From NCBI GenBank assembly GCA_030428105.1, contig JAUIBE010000011.1, positions 1 to 64,000 on the forward strand: DNA of 64,000 nucleotides, in the 5' to 3' direction. The stretch is from Gammaproteobacteria bacterium. GTDB lineage: Bacteria > Pseudomonadota > Gammaproteobacteria > Xanthomonadales > SZUA-36. Positions 47,344-55,245 of this stretch are shown here, in pieces (positions within the stretch are counted from its first letter, which is position 1; the number at the start of each line of letters is the position of its first letter). A program made the translations under genes and the position numbers. Below the pieces are notes generated by a model. It made no database searches. It saw nothing but the letters and a program-made list of their open reading frames with translations, and was not told where the DNA came from.

Positions 47344-47652
47344 ATGAGCGGTCGAGATTATGGTTCTGGAACTTGTGGCAACGTGATCTGTGCGCTGGCC
47401 AGTTTCTTTATTCCGGGGCTGGGTCAGCTTCTCCAGGGTCGCTGGATCCTGGCCGGTGTGATGTTTGTGCTCACGGCCATCCTGTGGATGATTCTGCTGG
47501 GCTGGGTGATCCACCTGTGGTCAATCGTGGATGCGGCACTGTACAAGCCACGCCGCGATAACTGGGGCCACGACGATAGTCGCTACGATCGGTACAATCG
47601 ATACCGAACCGAGCGGAGCTATCGTGACTATGACCGTTACTACCGGACCTGA
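47344..47652 (+). CDS. Small two-helix membrane protein (TM2-like)
   Basis: Protein of 102 aa. Two hydrophobic segments (about residues 17-29 and 35-60) are linked by a short turn; FIPGLGQLLQGRW resembles the TM2-type FxPGxGQxYxG motif. The cytoplasmic or external tail is very rich in Tyr, Arg and Asp (YDRYNRYRTERSYRDYDRYY), a repeating charged-aromatic pattern. The ribosome-binding site AGGAGGG is strong, and a sigma-54-type promoter precedes it. The last 23 nt overlap the next gene. Function unknown. Confidence 0.8.
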   Translation: MSGRDYGSGTCGNVICALASFFIPGLGQLLQGRWILAGVMFVLTAILWMILLGWVIHLWSIVDAALYKPRRDNWGHDDSRYDRYNRYRTERSYRDYDRYYRT

Positions 47653-48148
47653 GCCAGCCAGAGAACAACTAACCCTCCGAACCGCAGTCAGGGATGACTG
47701 CGGTTTAATTTTGCAGTTCATCCAGGACCTCGCGGACTACGAAAAGCTGTCCCACGAGGTGACCGCCACGGTCGATGGCCTGGAATCCAGCCTGTTTGGC
47801 AGTCAGCCAGCAGCCCGGGTGGTGATTGCGGAATGGGAGGGAAACCCGGCCGGGTTCGCCCTCTTCTTCACCAACTACTCAACCTTCCTTGGCAAACCAG
47901 GCATCTACCTGGAAGACCTGTTTGTACGCCCTGAATTCCGGGGCAAGAGCATTGGCAAAGCCTTGTTGACCCACCTGGCATCGCTGGTGGTCGCCGGCGA
48001 AGGCGGCCGGCTGGACTGGTCTGTTCTTACCTGGAACAAGCCAGCCATTGGCTTCTACGAGGGCATTGGCGCAAAGGCCATGTCCGGCTGGATGCAGATG
48101 CGACTCGAGGGTGAAGCCCTGCAGCGCATGGGCAAATCGAAGGCATAA
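47630..48148 (+). CDS. GNAT acetyltransferase, spermidine/spermine N1-acetyltransferase-like
   Basis: GNAT enzyme of 172 aa. The acetyl-CoA-binding motif is EDLFVRPEFRGKSIGKALL, followed by the conserved LTWNKPAIGFYEGIGAKAM. Along its length (GFALFFTNYSTFLGKPGIYLEDLFV and after) it parallels the diamine acetyltransferase family, so polyamines or related amines are likely substrates. The ATG at 47630 is the last one before the conserved region and overlaps the TM2-like gene by 23 nt in another frame, so the two are probably co-expressed. It ends at a strong terminator. Confidence 0.85.
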   Translation: MTVTTGPEPAREQLTLRTAVRDDCGLILQFIQDLADYEKLSHEVTATVDGLESSLFGSQPAARVVIAEWEGNPAGFALFFTNYSTFLGKPGIYLEDLFVRPEFRGKSIGKALLTHLASLVVAGEGGRLDWSVLTWNKPAIGFYEGIGAKAMSGWMQMRLEGEALQRMGKSKA

Positions 48149-48181
48149 AAAAACGGCCCGGGTTTCCCCGGGCCGTTTCTC
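48146..48181. terminator. Bidirectional Rho-independent terminator
   Basis: Perfect 12-bp stem AAACGGCCCGGG (48151-48162) and CCCGGGCCGTTT (48167-48178) with a TTTC loop, flanked by an A-run on the left and a T-rich stretch on the right. It serves both convergent genes (GNAT enzyme and IPTL-CTERM protein), and gives a run of seven U for the minus-strand transcript. Confidence 0.92.
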
Positions 48182-48200
48182 TTACATCAATCCAGGCTTA

Positions 48201-49598
48201 TCAGACCAGTCGGCGGAAGCCGATAAAGCCTACACCCAGCATCAGCAGGGCAAGCACGGCCAGGCCGTACTGGCTCAGCGTCGGGATGCCTTCGTACAGA
48301 CGGGTGTTGTAGATGGTGCACTCGGCACCCACGCCCGGCCATACGGTCAGGTTCTGACACTCGCTGTCGTCGATCTCAACGCCACCGTCAGCAACGAATA
48401 CTTCGTCCACGTCACACACGGTGCCGTTTTCCCAATCGGGGTAGACCAGGAAAGAGTCCGAACCGGGGTTACCGTAGAAGTTCAGGTAGCCACTGCACTC
48501 GTCGCCGAGGAAGCCAACGTTGCAGAATGCCTCGTTGCTGCATGACCACACGGCTTCAGCAATGTTCTGGCCATTGAACTGCGGGTTTTCATCGATCCAG
48601 ACCTTGGTCACATCGATTTCAACCGGCAGCAGGCTGTTGTCGATTTCACACTGGTAGAAACCGGCGGAAACCTCTTCAAACACACAGCCCTCGTCGGAGC
48701 CAGTGTCGTTGAAGTTGTAGAAAGCCTCGTAACCAACCGGCACTTCTTCGGTCACCACGCAGTCCATGGCGCCGGGCTCGAAGTCGTTGACCACGAAGGT
48801 CACCGGGTCGCCCTCGGAAATACCGATGGTCTGCTCCAGCGGCAGGCCGGTGTTACAGCTCAGGGTTACTTCCACTTCGGCTTCGTTGTCGTCGTCGAAG
48901 TTCTTGGAAACCTCGAAGCGGGCCGGACCAACGCCACCTGCGGCTTCGCCATTGGCGCGGAGCAGCAGTGAACGGTAGCCCGGGAACAGGCTCTGGGTGG
49001 TAGACCATGCGCCGGCGTTGTCATTCCAGTTGTGGCCACCGTTCAACGGCGTTCCGGGTGACTCATCGCTGCAGATGAAGAAATCCAGGTCCGCAGTCGG
49101 ATCCCAGCGCGCGCCGATGTACACGGAGTCGCCATTGGCCACGTCGATGTTCAGCGATGAAATGTCGTAGCTGTACCAGTTGCCTGGCAGCGTGCCGCCA
49201 ACACCGGTTGCCTGCGCAGACATCACACCGAGGTTGTTGCCAGGTGCGCCGCCCGGGCCAGTGTTGTCCCACACTTCAATCTGGAAGTCGATGGTGGTAT
49301 CGCCGCCCAGCTGCACCCAGCAGAAACAAACTTCGGTGTAGCTGAAATCAGATGCCGGAGTGAATACATCGGCGTAAATGCCATCGGAAACGAGGGCTTC
49401 GTTCCAGCCGTAGCCGTTTTCGGCCACGCCGTCATCGTGAATCTCGCCACCACTGCAATCGGAAACACCCAGCGGGGCATCGCCAACGGAAGCCGCGCCG
49501 CCAGCACCGAGGTAATCGAGTGCCTGGGCATGTGCAGCGCCAATTGAGATCAGCAGAACGGCAAAAGCCAGCAGACTCTGTTTAAAGAGCTTCTTCAT
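48201..49598 (-). CDS. IPTL-CTERM sorted surface protein
   Basis: Exported protein of 465 aa. It has an N-terminal signal peptide (MKKLFKQSLLAFAVLLISIG, cleavage after AHA). At the C-terminus from about residue 438 is the IPTL sorting signal: IPTLSQYG, a hydrophobic helix, and the basic end FRRLV. Such tripartite signals are processed by an exosortase (XrtH type for IPTL-CTERM) and the protein is released or attached to the surface. The middle is cysteine-rich and acidic with an early beta-rich segment (residues ~30-210) and a later segment with prealbumin-like repeats (VTKVWIDENPQFNG). No exosortase gene is in the window. Confidence 0.92.
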   Translation of the reverse strand: MKKLFKQSLLAFAVLLISIGAAHAQALDYLGAGGAASVGDAPLGVSDCSGGEIHDDGVAENGYGWNEALVSDGIYADVFTPASDFSYTEVCFCWVQLGGDTTIDFQIEVWDNTGPGGAPGNNLGVMSAQATGVGGTLPGNWYSYDISSLNIDVANGDSVYIGARWDPTADLDFFICSDESPGTPLNGGHNWNDNAGAWSTTQSLFPGYRSLLLRANGEAAGGVGPARFEVSKNFDDDNEAEVEVTLSCNTGLPLEQTIGISEGDPVTFVVNDFEPGAMDCVVTEEVPVGYEAFYNFNDTGSDEGCVFEEVSAGFYQCEIDNSLLPVEIDVTKVWIDENPQFNGQNIAEAVWSCSNEAFCNVGFLGDECSGYLNFYGNPGSDSFLVYPDWENGTVCDVDEVFVADGGVEIDDSECQNLTVWPGVGAECTIYNTRLYEGIPTLSQYGLAVLALLMLGVGFIGFRRLV

Positions 49599-49774
49599 TG
49601 CTTATTCCTCTTTATTTTGCCCCTGTCCGCAAGCGCGCGTCCGTGCCAGGGCGTTCACACCAAAAGATCCGCGCGGATTGTAAACAAACTGTGAAGAAAT
49701 GTAAATTTATGTTTGCTATTTTCTATACCATTTGTCAGTGGAATCTCTTGCACAGACAGACAAAGGAAATCACC

Positions 49775-50200
49775 ATGTTTTTCAAGCCGATGCTCCTGCC
49801 CATGCTGGCCATGGTTGCGCTCACGTTCGTGGTCTGGGTTTACATGTACTTGACCCGCATGGCGGAAATAAACCGCAAGCGGATTCACCCGCAAAAATTG
49901 CAGCAACGCGAACAGGCCAACGCGCTGCTTACAGACTCGGCAGGCCCGGCCAACAACCTCAAGAACCTGTTCGAGTTACCCATTCTTTTCTACGTGGCGG
50001 TGCTGCTTACCTTGATCCTGCTTATCCAGGACCCGTGGCTGGTCGCGCTGGCCTGGGCTTACGTACTGTTTCGCGTGGTTCACAGTTTTATCCAGTGCAC
50101 TTACAACAACGTCATGCACCGTTTCACCGTGTACTCGGCCTCTTGTATCGTATTGTTTTTGCTGTGGACTCAGCTGGCCTGGTATATCGTTTCCAATTAA
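49775..50200 (+). CDS. MAPEG-family membrane protein
   Basis: Integral membrane protein of 141 aa with four hydrophobic segments (about 5-27, 72-90, 95-112 and 120-140). MAPEG character: a basic region after TM1 (RMAEINRKRIHPQKLQQREQ), AGPANNLKNLFELPILFYVAVLL and the RVVHSFIQCTYNNVMHRFTVY segment. The family contains eicosanoid and glutathione-related enzymes in eukaryotes; bacterial members are mostly uncharacterised. It is divergent from the IPTL-CTERM gene and lies 21 nt before the DUF1272 gene. Confidence 0.88.
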   Translation: MFFKPMLLPMLAMVALTFVVWVYMYLTRMAEINRKRIHPQKLQQREQANALLTDSAGPANNLKNLFELPILFYVAVLLTLILLIQDPWLVALAWAYVLFRVVHSFIQCTYNNVMHRFTVYSASCIVLFLLWTQLAWYIVSN

Positions 50201-50221
50201 CCCTTCAAAAGGCCTGGTTCC

Positions 50222-50512
50222 ATGCTCGCCATCAAGCCCAACTGTGAGTCGTGCGGCAAAGACCTGCCGCCGCGTTCCACCGAAGCGGTGATTTGCTCGT
50301 TTGAATGCACCTTCTGCGAGCGCTGCGCCGATTCCTTGCTGCACAACATTTGCCCGAATTGCGGAGGTGGTTTCGAAAAGCGCCCTGTTCGTCCGCAGGA
50401 TGCGCTCAAGCGGCATCCGGCCAGCACTGACTCGCCCAGTGTTGGAATCAACCAGGACAGCCACCTGGAGTTCATCCGCCGGTTTCCCGGGGTGCCCCCC
50501 AACCGTCGCTAG
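50222..50512 (+). CDS. DUF1272 zinc-ribbon protein
   Basis: Small cytosolic protein of 96 aa. The DUF1272 core reads MLAIKPNCESCGKDLPPRS, ICSFECTFCERCADSLLHNICPNCGGGF; seven or more cysteines in CxxC pairs should bind zinc. The C-terminal 40 residues are basic and non-conserved. Function is unknown. It probably shares a transcript with the MAPEG gene. Confidence 0.9.
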   Translation: MLAIKPNCESCGKDLPPRSTEAVICSFECTFCERCADSLLHNICPNCGGGFEKRPVRPQDALKRHPASTDSPSVGINQDSHLEFIRRFPGVPPNRR

Positions 50513-50527
50513 GCGTCTTCGACTGGA

Positions 50528-51226
50528 TTAAGCAAGCGCCCAGTTAATGGGCTCCAGGCCGCGCGCGGAAAGCCAGCTATTCGCCTTGGAGAAATGCCTG
50601 CAGCCGAAAAAGCCGCGATGCGCCGAAAGCGGCGACGGATGCGGCGCTTTCAAAACCAGGTGACGGCTTTGATCAATCGCCGCTCCCTTTTTCTGCGCGT
50701 AGCTGCCCCACAGCATGAACACCAGGCCGTCTCGACCCTTGTCCAGTTCGCTGACCACGCGGTCTGTGAAGCGCTCCCAGCCCTTGCCCTGGTGTGCGCC
50801 GGCGTTGCCACGTTCCACCGTCAACACGGCGTTGAGCAGCAGGACGCCCTGCTCCACCCAGGGTTGGAGGTTGCCGCTCCCGGGCCGTTCGCCTGGCGCT
50901 GAAGTGCCGATATCGGCCGTAATTTCCTTGTAGATGTTCAGCAGCGAAGGGGGCAGCGCAACGCCATCGGGCACCGAGAAACTCAGCCCGTGCGCCTGGC
51001 CCGGGCCGTGGTAAGGGTCCTGGCCCAGGATGACAACCTTGACGGCGTCGAACGGCGTCGAGTTCAATGCGTTGAAGATCAGCGGCCCTGGCGGATAGAT
51101 CACCGCACCCGCGCTTTTGCGCTCCAGCAGGAAGGCGCGCAGTTGCTGCATGTACGGTTCGGAAAACGCGTCAGCGAGCCGTTGCTTCCAGGATTCCTCC
51201 AACTTGATCTGCCGTGTATCACTCAT
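50528..51226 (-). CDS. ung: Uracil-DNA glycosylase
   Basis: Family 1 UDG of 232 aa that removes uracil from DNA. Active-site motifs are intact: the water-activating [41 protein letters not shown] and [24 protein letters not shown] at 51226 is used; the upstream in-frame codon is TTG. It faces the ferredoxin-NADP reductase gene across about 120 bp. Confidence 0.97.
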   Translation of the reverse strand: MSDTRQIKLEESWKQRLADAFSEPYMQQLRAFLLERKSAGAVIYPPGPLIFNALNSTPFDAVKVVILGQDPYHGPGQAHGLSFSVPDGVALPPSLLNIYKEITADIGTSAPGERPGSGNLQPWVEQGVLLLNAVLTVERGNAGAHQGKGWERFTDRVVSELDKGRDGLVFMLWGSYAQKKGAAIDQSRHLVLKAPHPSPLSAHRGFFGCRHFSKANSWLSARGLEPINWALA

Positions 51227-51348
51227 CAATAATGCAATTTACTTGACAATTATCCAGCTTGACTCCGCGGCCATCGCCCCCAAATCCAACCCGGTCCGGG
51301 CAGCAATTTATACCAAATACCAATCACCTTAGAGGGAACTCCAGCATC

Positions 51349-52377
51349 ATGACCATCCAAACCGACGTCGTTATCGTGGGCGCAGGCCCCTGTGGCCTGT
51401 TCCAGGTGTTTGAACTGGGGCTGCTGGATATCAAGGCCCACGTGGTCGATTCACTGCCCCAGGTTGGCGGTCAATGCTCCGAACTCTATCCGGAGAAGCC
51501 CATCTACGACATCCCTGCCCTGCCAGTGTGTGGCGCCCAGGAACTGACCGATCGGCTGATGGAACAGATCAAGCCGTTTGATCCGGTTTTTCACCTCAGC
51601 CAGACCGTGACTGAACTCGAGAAACTCGACAACGGGCGCTTTCGCCTGGTCACCAATACCGGCACAGAGTTTGACGCAGGCGCGGTGGTGATCGCCGCCG
51701 GGCTGGGCGCGTTTGCGCCGCGACGCCTTCGCGCACGCGACGCCGATGCCTTTGAAGGTACGGAAATCCATTACAAGGTGCTGAACCCCGAGCGGCTGGC
51801 TGGTAAAAACCTGGTCATCCTGGGCGGTGGCGACTCGGCGCTTGACTGGACCCTGGAACTGCACGGCAAAGCGCGCAAAATCACCCTCATCCATCGCCGC
51901 GCCGAGTACCGCGCCCAGCCCGCGTCGGTGAGCAAGATGAAGTCGCTGGTCGATGGTGAAACCCTGGATGAAATCCAGGGCAATGTGCGCTGCGCCATCA
52001 AGAACGAAGATGGCAGTTTCGGTGGCCTTGAAATCGTCGGCGCTGATGGCGAGTCATTCAACCTCGACGCCGATGAAGTGTTCGTCTTCTGGGGTTTGTC
52101 ACCGAACCTCGGCCCGGTGGCCGAATGGGGGCTGGAGATCGAAAAGCGCCACTTGCAGGTGGATACCGAGAAATTCCAGACCAGCGTGGAAGGCATCTTC
52201 GCCGTCGGCGATATCAACACCTACCCCGGCAAGAAGAAGCTGATCCTGAGCGGCTTTCACGAGGGCGCGCTGGCCGCGTTTGGAATCCAGCAGTACATCC
52301 ACCCGGAGCAGAAAGTGCGCCTGCAATACACCACCACCAGCCCGCTCATGCACCAGCGGCTGGGCGTGGACGACTAA
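51349..52377 (+). CDS. Ferredoxin/flavodoxin-NADP reductase (thioredoxin-reductase-like type)
   Basis: FAD protein of 342 aa with the bacterial type 2 FNR layout (YumC-like): VVIVGAGPCGLFQVFELG (FAD), LPQVGGQCSELYPEKPIYDIPALP, a second dinucleotide motif LVILGGGDSALDWTL (NADPH) and the C-terminal VEGIFAVGDINTYPGKKKLIL. There is no CxxC redox pair, which separates it from thioredoxin reductase. It passes electrons between NADPH and ferredoxin or flavodoxin. The start at 51349 gives a protein of the expected length; the in-frame sequence before it lacks similarity. Confidence 0.93.
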   Translation: MTIQTDVVIVGAGPCGLFQVFELGLLDIKAHVVDSLPQVGGQCSELYPEKPIYDIPALPVCGAQELTDRLMEQIKPFDPVFHLSQTVTELEKLDNGRFRLVTNTGTEFDAGAVVIAAGLGAFAPRRLRARDADAFEGTEIHYKVLNPERLAGKNLVILGGGDSALDWTLELHGKARKITLIHRRAEYRAQPASVSKMKSLVDGETLDEIQGNVRCAIKNEDGSFGGLEIVGADGESFNLDADEVFVFWGLSPNLGPVAEWGLEIEKRHLQVDTEKFQTSVEGIFAVGDINTYPGKKKLILSGFHEGALAAFGIQQYIHPEQKVRLQYTTTSPLMHQRLGVDD

Positions 52378-52389
52378 AACACGGGCTTC

Positions 52390-52827
52390 TTACTCGCCGA
52401 TATCCTCGTTCCACAGCTGTGGACGCGTGGCAATGAACTCTTCCATGAGGGCAATACAGCCGGGGTCCTGAACCACCTCGACTTCTACTCCGCGTGAACG
52501 GAGCAATTCTTCCTCGCCCATAAAGGTTTTGTTCTCGCCAACAATCACTTTCGGTATGCCGTAGAGCAAGATCGCCCCGCTGCACATCGAGCACGGTGAC
52601 AGCGTGGTGTAAATCACGCTCTCGCGGTACACCGAGGCGGCCTGGCGTCCACAGTTTTCGAGCGCGTCCATCTCGCCATGGAGAATGGCGCTGCCCTGTT
52701 GCACCCGCCGGTTATGTCCGCGGCCGATGATCTTGCCGTCGTGGACTATCACCGAACCAATCGGGATTCCCCCTTCCTCTTTGCCTTTCTGCGCTTCTTC
52801 CAGCGCCGCCTGCATGAACATGTCCAT
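52390..52827 (-). CDS. Cytosine deaminase, fungal (Fcy1) type
   Basis: Small CDA-fold deaminase of 145 aa, strikingly like yeast Fcy1 rather than the large bacterial CodA amidohydrolase. The zinc site is His50 and Glu52 (SAILHGEMDALENCGR) with Cys79 and Cys82 (YTTLSPCSMCSGAILLYGIP). Further Fcy1-like parts are EEGGIPIGSVIV, RGHNRRVQQGSA, VIVGENKTFMGEE and the C-terminus RPQLWNEDIGE. It turns cytosine into uracil, the substrate of the reductive pathway encoded on the other side of the intergenic region. ATG at 52827 is used; a TTG six codons earlier is the alternative, and neither has a clear ribosome-binding site. Confidence 0.9.
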   Translation of the reverse strand: MDMFMQAALEEAQKGKEEGGIPIGSVIVHDGKIIGRGHNRRVQQGSAILHGEMDALENCGRQAASVYRESVIYTTLSPCSMCSGAILLYGIPKVIVGENKTFMGEEELLRSRGVEVEVVQDPGCIALMEEFIATRPQLWNEDIGE

Positions 52828-52867
52828 GGACGAAGGTTGTGCCAAATTTCGTGGCAGTTCAAGGGTC

Positions 52868-52896
52868 TTGCAGATTTTATTGGCGCTATTTGTGAT
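52868..52896 (+). promoter_or_regulatory. Possible promoter of the pyrimidine-degradation operon
   Basis: TTGCAG (52868-52873) and TGTGAT (52891-52896) with a 17-bp spacer, about 35 nt before the ATG at 52934. Four of six bases match in each hexamer; the assignment is tentative. Confidence 0.35.
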
Positions 52897-52933
52897 TTAA
52901 TTGAAGCGTCCAATAAGAAAACAGGAATGCACC

Positions 52934-53800
52934 ATGAGCAGAATGGTCAAGGCCGCCATCATCCAGATGGCCAACAAGATCGACACCGAAGAAAGCTGCG
53001 AAGCGCACCGCAAAGCAATGATCGAGGCGCATATCCCCCTGATTGACGAGGCCGGCGCACAAGGCGTGCAAATGCTGTGCTTCCAGGAAATCTTTACCGG
53101 ACCCTACTTCTGCCCTTCCCAGGATGCCAAATGGTACGACGCCGCCGAGCCGATTCCCGACGGCCCGACCACCCAGTTGATGTGCGAGTACGCCAAGAAG
53201 CACGGCATGGTGATCGTGGTGCCGATTTACGAAGAGCACATGACCGGCGTCTACTACAACACCGCCGCGGTGATCGACGCCGATGGCACTTACCTTGGCA
53301 AGTACCGCAAGAATCACATTCCGCAAGTGGCGGGCTTCTGGGAAAAATACTTTTTCAAGCCGGGCAACCTGGGTTACCCGGTGTTCAACACCCAGTTCGG
53401 TAAAGTTGGCGTTTACATCTGCTATGACCGCCATTTCCCCGATGGAGCCCGCTGCCTGGGCCTGAACGGCGCTGAGATTGTCTTCAACCCGTCCGCCACG
53501 GTGGCCGGCCTGAGCCAGTACCTGTGGGAACTCGAGCAACCCGCCCACGCGGTGGCCAACGGTTACTTCGTTGGCGCCATCAACCGGGTGGGCACCGAGG
53601 CGCCCTGGAACATCGGCAAGTTCTACGGAAACTCTTACTTCTGCGATCCGCGCGGCCAGATTATCGCCCAGGCCAGCGAGGACCAGGATGAAATGGTGGT
53701 GGCCGACCTCGACTTCGACATGGTCCGCGAGGTGCGTAATACCTGGCAGTTTTTCCGTGACCGCCGGCCGGAAACCTACGGCCAGCTGACTGAACTGTAA
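52934..53800 (+). CDS. Beta-ureidopropionase / N-carbamoyl-beta-alanine amidohydrolase
   Basis: Nitrilase-superfamily enzyme of 288 aa. The catalytic triad is Glu52 (CFQEIFTGPYF), Lys126 (LGKYRKNHIP) and Cys163 (YICYDRHFPDGAR). The sequence around these (FWEKYFFKPGNLGYPVF, CYDRHFPDGARCLGLNGAEIVFNPSAT) is that of beta-ureidopropionases, which release beta-alanine, CO2 and ammonia at the third step of reductive pyrimidine catabolism. Its TAA overlaps the permease ATG by one nucleotide. It is the first gene of a four-gene operon. Confidence 0.93.
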   Translation: MSRMVKAAIIQMANKIDTEESCEAHRKAMIEAHIPLIDEAGAQGVQMLCFQEIFTGPYFCPSQDAKWYDAAEPIPDGPTTQLMCEYAKKHGMVIVVPIYEEHMTGVYYNTAAVIDADGTYLGKYRKNHIPQVAGFWEKYFFKPGNLGYPVFNTQFGKVGVYICYDRHFPDGARCLGLNGAEIVFNPSATVAGLSQYLWELEQPAHAVANGYFVGAINRVGTEAPWNIGKFYGNSYFCDPRGQIIAQASEDQDEMVVADLDFDMVREVRNTWQFFRDRRPETYGQLTEL

Positions 53801-55245
53801 TGAGCCAGGATTCGAACCTCAGCAACGTCGATCTCGCCCCGGTACCCACGGGGCAGCAGAACTGGAAAGCCATCAGCTTTTTCGCCCTGTGGGTGGGCAT
53901 GGCCATCAACATTCCCACCTACATGATTGCCGCCTCGCTGGTGGATGGCGGGATGAGCTGGCAACAGGCGATGTGGACGGTACTGCTGGGCAACGTGATC
54001 GTGCTGGTGCCGATGGCGCTTTCCGGACACGCGGGCACAAAGTACGGCATCCCCTTCCCGGTGTTCGCCCGTGCCTCGTTTGGCATCAACGGTGCGCACA
54101 TTCCCGCCTTCCTGCGCGCCATCGTCGCCTGCGGCTGGTTTGGCATCCAGACCTGGATTGGCGGCGCGGCGTTCTACACCATCCTGCTCATCGCCGCACC
54201 CGGCGTGGCCGACACGCCGGCCCTGATGCCCGACTGGGTAGGCATCCACTGGGCGCAGTTCCTGTGTTTCATGCTGTTCTGGGCGATGAACATCTGGCTG
54301 ATCTGGAAGGGCATCGACTCGATCCGGGTGCTGGAGCACCTGGCCGCCCCGTTCCTCATCCTATGCGGCCTGGGATTGCTGTTCTGGGCCTACAGCCAGG
54401 CCGATGGATTCGGCCCCATGCTGCAGTCGGAATCGAAATTCACCAACTGGGGGGACTTCAGTGAACTGTTCTTCCCCAGCCTGACCGCAATGGTTGGCTT
54501 CTGGGCAACGCTCACCCTGAACATCTCCGACTTTACCCGTTACGCCAAGAGCCAGCGCGACCAGGTGGTTGGCCAGCTCTCCGGCCTGCCCACCACCATG
54601 ACCCTGTTCGCCTTTATCGGGGTGGCGGTGACGAGTGCCACGATTGTGATCTTTGGCGAGGCCATCTGGGATCCGGTGGTGCTGGTGCGGCGTTTTGACT
54701 CTCCCCTGCTGGTTTCCCTGTGCATGATCGCGGTGGTTATTGCCACCATCTCGACCAATGCGGCGGCCAACGTTGTGGGCCCAGCCAACGCGTTCGCCAA
54801 CATGTGGCCATCTAAAATCAACTTTAAGCGCGGCGGTTATATCACCGGCGTGATCGGCATCGTGATGATGCCGTGGAAACTGCTGGCCGACCCCAGCGGC
54901 TATATCTTCACCTGGCTGATCGGCTATTCCGCCCTGCTCGGCCCGGTGATCGGCATCATCCTGGTGGATTACTTCCTGGTGCGCGGCACCGAGCTGGACC
55001 TAGATGACCTGTACCGCAACAACGGCCGCTACTCCGGGTTCAACCGCAAGGCCATCATCGCCCTGCTGATTGGCGTGGTGCCAAACCTTCCCGGTTTCCT
55101 GGCGCAGATCGGCATGATTGAAGGCAGCGGGTTTTTCGTACACCTTTATCACTACGCCTGGTTTATCGGCCTTGCGTTTGCCGGCATCAGCTATTTTCTG
55201 CTGATGGGCGGTAAACAACAGGCCCCAACCCCGGAGGCCGCATGA
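53800..55245 (+). CDS. NCS1-family nucleobase:cation symporter
   Basis: Transporter of 481 aa with about 12 membrane segments. NCS1 marks are NWKAISFFALWVGMAINIPTYMIAASLVDGGMSW near the start, YGIPFPVFARASFGINGAHIPA, CGWFGIQTWIGG, and NISDFTRYAKSQRDQ in the middle. Given its operon partners it most likely imports uracil, cytosine, thymine or a hydantoin. The ATG overlaps the preceding stop, and its own stop overlaps the PreT start by 4 nt. Confidence 0.93.
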   Translation: MSQDSNLSNVDLAPVPTGQQNWKAISFFALWVGMAINIPTYMIAASLVDGGMSWQQAMWTVLLGNVIVLVPMALSGHAGTKYGIPFPVFARASFGINGAHIPAFLRAIVACGWFGIQTWIGGAAFYTILLIAAPGVADTPALMPDWVGIHWAQFLCFMLFWAMNIWLIWKGIDSIRVLEHLAAPFLILCGLGLLFWAYSQADGFGPMLQSESKFTNWGDFSELFFPSLTAMVGFWATLTLNISDFTRYAKSQRDQVVGQLSGLPTTMTLFAFIGVAVTSATIVIFGEAIWDPVVLVRRFDSPLLVSLCMIAVVIATISTNAAANVVGPANAFANMWPSKINFKRGGYITGVIGIVMMPWKLLADPSGYIFTWLIGYSALLGPVIGIILVDYFLVRGTELDLDDLYRNNGRYSGFNRKAIIALLIGVVPNLPGFLAQIGMIEGSGFFVHLYHYAWFIGLAFAGISYFLLMGGKQQAPTPEAA

